DNA from: CAVTJL01 sp963752325
GTDB lineage: Bacteria > Pseudomonadota > Alphaproteobacteria > Geminicoccales > Geminicoccaceae
Assembly: GCA_963752325.1 (NCBI GenBank)
Contig: CAVVXU010000004.1
Location: forward strand, 186,001-250,000
Length of the DNA: 64,000 bases
Direction: 5' to 3'
Part shown: positions 57,919 to 64,000 of the stretch, in pieces
Layout: each line of letters begins with the position of its first letter
Numbering within the stretch: the stretch's first letter is position 1
Translations under genes and position numbers: made by a program
Notes under the pieces: generated by a model
Database searches by the model: none
Seen by the model: only the letters and a program-made list of their open reading frames with translations
Told to the model about the DNA's origin: nothing

Positions 57919-59421
57919 TCAGTCGTTGCTGCCGATCCGCCGCCGCCGGGCCGAGGCGAAGACCGCCACGGCGAGCAGGACCAACATGAGGAGATAGATG
58001 CCGTCGGCGATGGGGCTCCTGACGAGAATGCTCCAGTCGCCGTTGCTGATGCTCAGCGCGCGTCTGAGATTTATTTCCATGTCGTTGCCGAGCAGCAGCC
58101 CGAGGATGAGCGGCACCAGCGATATGTCGAGCTTGCGCAGCACGTAGCCCAGGACGCCGAAGGCCACCATCATATAGAGGTCGAAGGTGCTGTGGTTGAT
58201 CGAGTAGACGCCGAGAAAGCCGACCATGACGACCAGCGGCATCAGGAGCCAGTAGGGCAGGCTGAGGAGCCGCGTGAAGATGCCGACCAGCGGCAGATTG
58301 AGCACGAGCAGCATCAGGTTGCCGAGATAGAGGGCCGCGATCAGCCCCCAGACGACCTCCGGCTGCTTGGCGAACAGCAGCGGGCCGGGCGTGATGTTGA
58401 GGGAGATCAGCAGCGCCAGCAGCACGGCGGTGGTGCCGCTGCCCGGCACGCCGAGCGTCAGCATCGGCACGAGGGCGCCGCCGGCGGCGGCGTTGTTGCC
58501 GGCCTCCGGTGCCGCCACGCCACGCGGATCGCCCTTGCCGAAGGTATCCTCCTTGTTCGAGACGCGACGCTCGAAGGCGTAGGCGAGGAAGCTGCCGAGC
58601 GAGGCGCCGGCGCCGGGCAGCACGCCCGCGAGGAAGCCGATCACGCTGCCGCGCAGCATCGCCCAGCGCGTGTGCCAGAGATCGTGGAAGATGGCACCCA
58701 GCCGCCCCATGGCGACGCGGGCCTCGGTGACCTTCATCGGATTTTCGAGAAAGACCAAAAACTCGCTGATCGCGAAGACGCCCACGATCGCGACGATGAA
58801 GTTGATGCCGTCGAAGAGATTGTAGACCCCGAAGGTATAGCGCGGGATTCCCGTCTGCGGGTCGCTGCCGATCGTGCCGAGCGCGATGCCGAGTGCCGCG
58901 GCGACCAGGGTCTTGGCCGGGTTGCTGCCGGTGACGCCGCCGATGGTGGCGAAGGCCAGGATGTAAAGAGCAAAATATTCGGCCGGCCCGAAGTCGATCG
59001 CGGCTCTGGCTAGAAGCGGCGCGAAGAAGGTCAGCCCGATGGTTGCGAGCGTGGCGCCGACGAAGGAGGCGACCCCCGATATCGCGAGCGCCTCGGCCGC
59101 CCGGCCGCTCTTGGCCATGGGATAGCCGTCGAGCGTCGTCATCACCGCCGGCTCGTCGCCCGGGATGTTCAAAAGGATGCTCGAGATGCGGCCGCCATAC
59201 ATGCAACCGTAATAGACGCTGGCGAGGAGGATGAGCGCCGAGACCGGCTCCAGCTGGAGGCTGTAGGCGAGGGGGATCAGGATGGCGACCCCGTTGACCG
59301 GCCCCAGCCCGGGCAGAGACCCGACGACGGTGCCGACGAAAGCGCCGATCAGGGAGAGCAGCAGGTTGTTCGGCTGGAAGGCCACGCCGAAACCATGCGC
59401 CAGCGCCAGGAGGGTCTCCAT
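57919..59421 (-). CDS. Tripartite tricarboxylate transporter large permease (TctA)
   Basis: A 500-residue inner-membrane permease with about eleven spans. Family blocks: GSLPGLGPVNGVAILIPLAY, YYGCMYGGRISSILLNIPGD, EPAVMTTLDGYPMAKSGRA, GGVTGSNPAKTLVAAALGIA, and GVLPGAGASLGSFLAYAFER, TLGVPGSGTTAVLLALLI. It works with a small TctB-like subunit and a periplasmic TctC-like receptor, both encoded just upstream, for sodium-linked uptake of a carboxylate. Its ATG at 59421 directly follows the tctB stop. Confidence 0.95.
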   Translation of the reverse strand: METLLALAHGFGVAFQPNNLLLSLIGAFVGTVVGSLPGLGPVNGVAILIPLAYSLQLEPVSALILLASVYYGCMYGGRISSILLNIPGDEPAVMTTLDGYPMAKSGRAAEALAISGVASFVGATLATIGLTFFAPLLARAAIDFGPAEYFALYILAFATIGGVTGSNPAKTLVAAALGIALGTIGSDPQTGIPRYTFGVYNLFDGINFIVAIVGVFAISEFLVFLENPMKVTEARVAMGRLGAIFHDLWHTRWAMLRGSVIGFLAGVLPGAGASLGSFLAYAFERRVSNKEDTFGKGDPRGVAAPEAGNNAAAGGALVPMLTLGVPGSGTTAVLLALLISLNITPGPLLFAKQPEVVWGLIAALYLGNLMLLVLNLPLVGIFTRLLSLPYWLLMPLVVMVGFLGVYSINHSTFDLYMMVAFGVLGYVLRKLDISLVPLILGLLLGNDMEINLRRALSISNGDWSILVRSPIADGIYLLMLVLLAVAVFASARRRRIGSND

Positions 59422-59859
59422 CTAGACGCGCGCCTGGCCGAGGAGCCCGAGGGGCAGCGGCAGCCCCAGGAGGCGGTCGAAGGTGACCCAGAGCAGGGCG
59501 CTGAGCGCTACGCCCGCCACCGCTCCCTGCCACCAGCGGGCGCCGAGCAGGCGGGCGATCAGGGCGATCGCGAGCGCGGTGGCGATCGGGAAGCCCAGCC
59601 CCTCGAGGGTCATCGCGTAGAGCACCAGCAGCACGAGCCCGGCGCCCTGGCGGAGGAGGGCCGCGCCCTTCGGCCAGCGCGGCTCGGCGTCGGGCCGGAC
59701 GACAAGGAAGAGCCCGAGAAGACCGAGCGGTATCGAGATGAGCTGGGGGAATGCCGCCGGTCCGAGCGGATCGCTGAAGCCGCTCTCGTATTGCCCGGCG
59801 GTAAGCCCGTACCAGAGCGCGAGTGCCACGATGACGACGCCCGCGATCCGATCGCTCAT
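59422..59859 (-). CDS. TctB-family small permease subunit
   Basis: A 145-residue membrane protein with four spans (VVIVALALWYGLTAG; FPQLISIPLGLLGLFLVV; LLVLYAMTLEGLGFPIATAL; ALLWVTFDRLLGLPLP). GPAAFPQLISIPLGLLG is the usual TctB G-x-x-FP block. Starts ATGA over the stop of the tctC-like gene and is followed immediately by tctA, giving tctC-tctB-tctA order. Confidence 0.9.
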   Translation of the reverse strand: MSDRIAGVVIVALALWYGLTAGQYESGFSDPLGPAAFPQLISIPLGLLGLFLVVRPDAEPRWPKGAALLRQGAGLVLLVLYAMTLEGLGFPIATALAIALIARLLGARWWQGAVAGVALSALLWVTFDRLLGLPLPLGLLGQARV

Positions 59860-60836
59860 TTGATGACCCCGATCTCCTTCGAGATCTGCGTCATGGTGTC
59901 GACCTGACTGTTGACGAAGGTGACGAAGTCCTTGCCGCCGATCCATTTCGGGATCAGCCCGTGCTCCTTGGCGGTCTTCTGCCAGTCGTCCGACTGATAG
60001 AGCTTGTGCATGATGTCGACCCAGCCGTCATAGGCGTCGTCGCCGACCTTGCCGGGCAGATAGAAGCCCCGCCAGTTATAGCCGACGACGTCGTAACCGG
60101 CTTCCTTGGCGGTCGGGATGTCCTTGAAGAGGGGCGTGTCGACGCGCTCGTCGCCGAGGACGGCCAGCACGCGGATGTCGCCGGACTCGACGAAGCCCGC
60201 GATCTCGCCCAGATCGACCAGCACGACGCCGGCGTGGCCGCCGAGCATCTGGGTGACCGCGGGCCCGCCGCCATCGTACTGCACCCAGCGGATCTTCCTC
60301 AGGTCCGCGCCGGAGATCCCGGCCTTCTCAGCCAGCATCAGGAGCCGAAGGTGGTCCCATCCACCGATCGCGCTGGAGCCCGCCGCGACCACCGAGCCCG
60401 GGTCCTTCTTGAGGGCATCCATGAGGTCCTTGAGCGTCTTTATAGGGCTGTCCTTCGCGACGAGGACGGCGCCCACGTCGGTGCCGAGCATCGCCAGCCA
60501 GCGCATGGTGTCGACGCCGCCCGGATAGCGGCCCTGGGCGATCTGCGTGATGCCGACGGTGCTGGTCGCGACCAGGAGATTGGCATCGTCCGAGCGCTTG
60601 CCCGCGACGTTGGCGAAGGCGACCGCACCGGTGCCGCCCGGCATGTTCGTGACCTGCACGGGCTCGGGCACCAGCTTCAGGTCATAGAGGATCTTGCTCA
60701 CGGATCGGCAGGTGAAGTCCCAGCCGCCGCCGGGGCTTGCCGGGGCGATGCATTCGACATGGCTGGGGCTGAATGCGCTCAGCGCGAGCCAGAGCCCGCC
60801 GCTGGCGACGATCTGGGCGATGCGGGACAGGGCCAT
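59856..60836 (-). CDS. TctC/Bug-family solute receptor
   Basis: A 326-residue periplasmic receptor. Signal sequence MALSRIAQIVASGGLWLALS, then VECIAPASPGGGWDFTCRSV (the ligand carboxylate-binding loop; usual APGGGxDxxAR), VQVTNMPGGTGAVAFANVAG and VAAGSSAIGGWDHLRLLMLA, WVQYDGGGPAVTQMLGGHAG. The WDFT in the first loop and GGxG in the second bind a carboxylate through water bridges in known Bug proteins. GGGAGG precedes ATG 60836. First gene of the tripartite system. Confidence 0.93.
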   Translation of the reverse strand: MALSRIAQIVASGGLWLALSAFSPSHVECIAPASPGGGWDFTCRSVSKILYDLKLVPEPVQVTNMPGGTGAVAFANVAGKRSDDANLLVATSTVGITQIAQGRYPGGVDTMRWLAMLGTDVGAVLVAKDSPIKTLKDLMDALKKDPGSVVAAGSSAIGGWDHLRLLMLAEKAGISGADLRKIRWVQYDGGGPAVTQMLGGHAGVVLVDLGEIAGFVESGDIRVLAVLGDERVDTPLFKDIPTAKEAGYDVVGYNWRGFYLPGKVGDDAYDGWVDIMHKLYQSDDWQKTAKEHGLIPKWIGGKDFVTFVNSQVDTMTQISKEIGVIK

Positions 60837-60929
60837 GGACTGCCTCCCTCGGCATTCGTTCTTGTTCACGACAACTTTTGTTTAGCTTCCGTCCATGCAG
60901 GACGGCAAGCGCGCATATCCTGGGTCGGC

Positions 60930-61871
60930 TCAGCCGGCGGCCGTCGCCACGGCTTCGGCGTCGTGCAGCCGGAGACGTGGCCCGGCCTTCATCACCTGGC
61001 CCGGCAGCTCGCGCCCGACCGCCTTCTCGACAGCGTGAGCGACGGCGTTGAGCTTCTCGAGATCGATGCCCGAGGTGATGCCGCACTCGTCGAGCAGGTA
61101 CACGAGGTCCTCGGTGCAGATGTTGCCGCTGGCCCCCGCCGCGAAGGGGCATCCGCCGAGGCCGCCGATGGAGCTGTCGTAGCGGGTCAAGCCCATCTCG
61201 AGGCCGGCCATGACGTTGACGAGGCCGATGCCGCGCGTGTTGTGGAAGTGCAGCCCGATCTCGACCTCCGGCACCGCCTCGGCGAGCGCGCCGCAAAGAC
61301 GCCGGACGAGGGGCGGCGTCGCCATCCCGGTCGTATCGCCGAGCGAGACATAGCGGATGCCCAGCTCCCGCATCGCCTTGGCGATGTCGACAACCCCCTT
61401 CGCGGGCACGTCGCCCTCGAAGGGGCAGCCGAAGGATGTGGCGATCGCGCCATGCACGGCGATGCCGGAGCCCTCGACCGTCCTGCAGACGGCCGCGAAG
61501 CCGTCGAGCGACTCCCGGACCGATCGGTTGACGTTCTTCTGGTTGTGCGTCTCCGAGGCAGAGACGAAGAGGACGATGCCGTCGATCCCCGTCTCGAGCG
61601 CCCGCTCGGCGCCCTTCACGTTGGGCACGAGCGCCAGAAGCTCGGTGCCCGGCGGCCGCCTGACGCCGGCGATCACCTCGACCGCGTCGCGGAGTTGAGG
61701 CACGGCCCGCGGCGACACGAAGCTCGTGACCTCCAGCGAGCGCAGGCCGGCGTCGACCAGGCCGTTGATCAGCCCGATCTTTTTCTCCGTCGGGATGAAG
61801 GCCTTTTCCATCTGGAAGCCGTCGCGCGGGCCGACCTCGGTGACACGGACGCGGCTGGGCAGCCCTTTCAT
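60930..61871 (-). CDS. Hydroxymethylglutaryl-CoA lyase family protein
   Basis: A 313-residue HMGL-like TIM-barrel lyase. VRVTEVGPRDGFQMEKAFIP supplies the divalent-metal Asp and catalytic Arg (PRDG); VTSFVSPRAVPQL and SLGDTTGMATPPLVRRL follow; the metal-ligand His pair is in GLHFHNTRGIG; and SSIGGLGGCPFAAGASGN contains the catalytic Cys signature. It splits HMG-CoA or a similar 3-hydroxy-acyl-CoA to acetyl-CoA and an acid. Together with the adjacent TctABC transporter and oxidase it suggests use of a branched carboxylate. Confidence 0.93.
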   Translation of the reverse strand: MKGLPSRVRVTEVGPRDGFQMEKAFIPTEKKIGLINGLVDAGLRSLEVTSFVSPRAVPQLRDAVEVIAGVRRPPGTELLALVPNVKGAERALETGIDGIVLFVSASETHNQKNVNRSVRESLDGFAAVCRTVEGSGIAVHGAIATSFGCPFEGDVPAKGVVDIAKAMRELGIRYVSLGDTTGMATPPLVRRLCGALAEAVPEVEIGLHFHNTRGIGLVNVMAGLEMGLTRYDSSIGGLGGCPFAAGASGNICTEDLVYLLDECGITSGIDLEKLNAVAHAVEKAVGRELPGQVMKAGPRLRLHDAEAVATAAG

Positions 61872-61965
61872 CGCCTGTTCCTCCAGTATCCGGGTCGATG
61901 GCCCGGGATGCGCGCGCCCAGGTTGGGGGGCAAGCCAGCTCGGGCGATGGTGTGACCGAGGCTCC

Positions 61966-63390
61966 TCAGGAAAGGACGACGCCGGGGTTCATGATGCCGG
62001 CGGGATCGAGCGCTGCCTTCAGCTTGCGCATCAGCTCCAGCTCGATAGGCGACTTGCGGGCCGCCATCGCCTCGCGCTTGAGGCGTCCGATGCCGTGCTC
62101 CGCGCTGATCGATCCGTCGAGCTCGGTGACCTCGTCATAGAGCTTGTCCAGCAGAACGGGCCGTAGGCGCTCGACCTCGTCGGGCGGCGTCACGAAGTTG
62201 AAGTGAAGGTTGCCGTCGCCGACATGGCCGAAGGGGATGAGCTCCACGCCCGGCGCCGCCGGGCCCACCCAGCTCTGCATCCGGTGGATCAGCTCCGGCA
62301 GCAGCGAGACGGCCACCGTCACGTCGCTCCTGACGATGTAGCCCATATGCCGCGTAGCCTCGCTCTGGCCCTCGCGGATGCGCCACATCATCGCCCGCTG
62401 CGCCTCGCTCTCCGCAAGGGTGCCGTCGGCCACGAGCCCGCGCTCGAGAGCGATGGCGAGGATCGCCTCCACCCGATCGCGCAGACCCTCGCGGAAGGAC
62501 CAGGCCGCCTCGATCAGGAGATGCCAGGGGTGCACGTCGGCGAGCGGGCGGCGCACGCCCGGCAGGTGGGTGGCGGCCGCCTCGACGCCGAAGCTGGTCA
62601 AGAGCTCGAAGCTCGAGATCAGCTCGCCCAGCTCGGTCTGGAACAGCGAGAAAAGCTCGATCGCCGCCTCCGGGCTCTCGATGCCGAGCCAGAGCGTCAC
62701 CCGCTCGTTCGGCCGCGGCACGAGGCGCAGGACGGCCGCGGTGATGATGCCCAGCGTGCCCTCGGCGCCGATGAAGAGCTGCTTCAGGTCGTAGCCCGTA
62801 TTGTCCTTCCTGAGCGCACGCAGCCCGTTCCAGATCGTCCCGTCGGCCAGCACCGCCTCGAGGCCCAGGACGAGCTGCCGGGTCATGCCGTAGCGCAGCA
62901 CGTTGACCCCGCCTGCGTTGGTCGAGAGGTTGCCGCCGATGCGGCAGGAGCCCTCCGCGCCCAGCGACAGCGGGAACATCCGGCCGACATCGTCCGCCGC
63001 CTGCTGGATGTCGGCCAGCACGCATCCCGCCTCGGCGACGATATGGTCACCCGCCGGATCGACGTGGCGGATCTTGCTCATCCGCTGCAGCGACAGCAGG
63101 ATCTGGCGGCCGCTCTTGTCGGGGATGCCGCCGCCCACGAGGCCCGTATTGCCGCTCTGCGGCACGATGGGCACGCCCTCCGCGGCGGCGAGGCGCACGA
63201 TCGCCGCCACCTCCTCGGTCGAGCCGGGACGCAGCACAAGGGTCGTCCGGCCCTTGAAGTAGCCCCAGAAGTCGGTGACGAAGGGGGTGATCTCGTCGGC
63301 GTCGCTGGTGACCGCGCTGGCACCGAGGATGGCCGCGCAACGCGCGGCGAAGTCCTCGGGAAGCGCGGTCTTGGGTGCCATGCTGGACAT
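61966..63390 (-). CDS. FAD-linked oxidase (GlcD/D-2-hydroxyacid dehydrogenase-like)
   Basis: A 474-residue flavoprotein. PCMH FAD domain: TLVLRPGSTEEVAAIVRLAA, then VPQSGNTGLVGGGIPDKSGR, GGNLSTNAGGVNVLRYGMTR, and IGAEGTLGIITAAVLRLVPR; the C-terminal FAD-oxidase_C domain has GHVGDGNLHFNFV and EHGIGRLKREAM, the metal/substrate-binding His region of D-lactate and D-2-hydroxyglutarate dehydrogenases. It oxidises a 2-hydroxy acid. ATG at 63390 (or 63381) precedes the conserved start; ribosome site weak. Probably belongs to the carboxylate-use set downstream. Confidence 0.9.
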   Translation of the reverse strand: MSSMAPKTALPEDFAARCAAILGASAVTSDADEITPFVTDFWGYFKGRTTLVLRPGSTEEVAAIVRLAAAEGVPIVPQSGNTGLVGGGIPDKSGRQILLSLQRMSKIRHVDPAGDHIVAEAGCVLADIQQAADDVGRMFPLSLGAEGSCRIGGNLSTNAGGVNVLRYGMTRQLVLGLEAVLADGTIWNGLRALRKDNTGYDLKQLFIGAEGTLGIITAAVLRLVPRPNERVTLWLGIESPEAAIELFSLFQTELGELISSFELLTSFGVEAAATHLPGVRRPLADVHPWHLLIEAAWSFREGLRDRVEAILAIALERGLVADGTLAESEAQRAMMWRIREGQSEATRHMGYIVRSDVTVAVSLLPELIHRMQSWVGPAAPGVELIPFGHVGDGNLHFNFVTPPDEVERLRPVLLDKLYDEVTELDGSISAEHGIGRLKREAMAARKSPIELELMRKLKAALDPAGIMNPGVVLS

Positions 63391-63496
63391 GCAGGAGAGG
63401 TAGGCCAGGCATGGGGCGGGCGGCAAGAGCCCGCGTTGACAGGAAGAGGGCGGGCGATAGGCTACGGCGCTCCGGACTTTAGCGAGGCACTCGGGA

Positions 63497-64000
<504 letters not shown>

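Noticed and set aside
59961..61955. 664-codon open frame on the plus strand
   Set aside because: Antisense shadow of the TctC-like and HMG-CoA-lyase genes, both of which have clear family motifs.

Overview
The window is GC-rich DNA with dense, mostly overlapping operons. It carries DUF1127, TctABC and Bug-type receptors, a polyamine-type ABC operon with a Tat-signal receptor, and a VapBC-type toxin-antitoxin remnant. These point to an alphaproteobacterium, most likely of the Rhodospirillales/Geminicoccales kind; this is inference, since no marker gene for precise placement is present. Several genes carry single-base frameshifts in otherwise well-conserved protein sequence. These could be consensus errors of a draft or metagenome assembly, or real decay.

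Region by region: 0-10 kb holds a vapBC remnant, a MEKHLA-domain protein, an RTX-like protein built of 27-residue repeats, an atypical LuxR-type response regulator, and an export cluster (lipoprotein, three Asn/Gly-repeat proteins with signal peptides, a Tat-signal protein with a Ser-rich linker). 10-19 kb is an accessory region full of gene fragments (PQQ sugar dehydrogenase, hydroxyacid dehydrogenase, hicA, acetoacetate decarboxylase, SRAP peptidase, two IS3-type transposase remnants). These surround intact hicB, a VIT-family transporter, a five-gene ferric-reductase/Rieske operon, an SDR and a patatin. 19.6-29.9 kb is a catabolic locus: polyamine-type ABC transporter, 2OG-Fe(II) oxygenase, flavin monooxygenase, ureidoglycolate-lyase-like protein, LysR regulator, creatininase and CocE/NonD hydrolase.

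30-46.7 kb holds tRNA-Ser(GCU), a cadherin-like/calcium-binding exported protein, YbaK and GST, an ornithine/lysine-type PLP decarboxylase, an MFS exporter, an MBL-fold protein, a short pyruvate-kinase-like protein, cytochrome c, DUF1127/LysR, an M23 peptidase, a carbamoyltransferase cassette (NodU/SxtI, SxtK, SxtJ, SGNH hydrolase), a trans-aconitate-type methyltransferase and CobO. 47-64 kb holds a second RTX protein, xylulokinase, a histidine operon (hisG-hisB-hisH-hisF and a HisA-HisI-HisE fusion), an acyl-CoA dehydrogenase, two paralogous lipoproteins, a TctCBA transporter with HMG-CoA-lyase and FAD-linked oxidase genes, and the start of dapD.

The most notable items are the HisA-HisIE fusion, whose HisIE part resembles the fungal HIS4 protein; the tandem Asn/Gly-repeat secretome; the Rieske/ferric-reductase operon; and the ABC-oxygenase-amidohydrolase catabolic locus.
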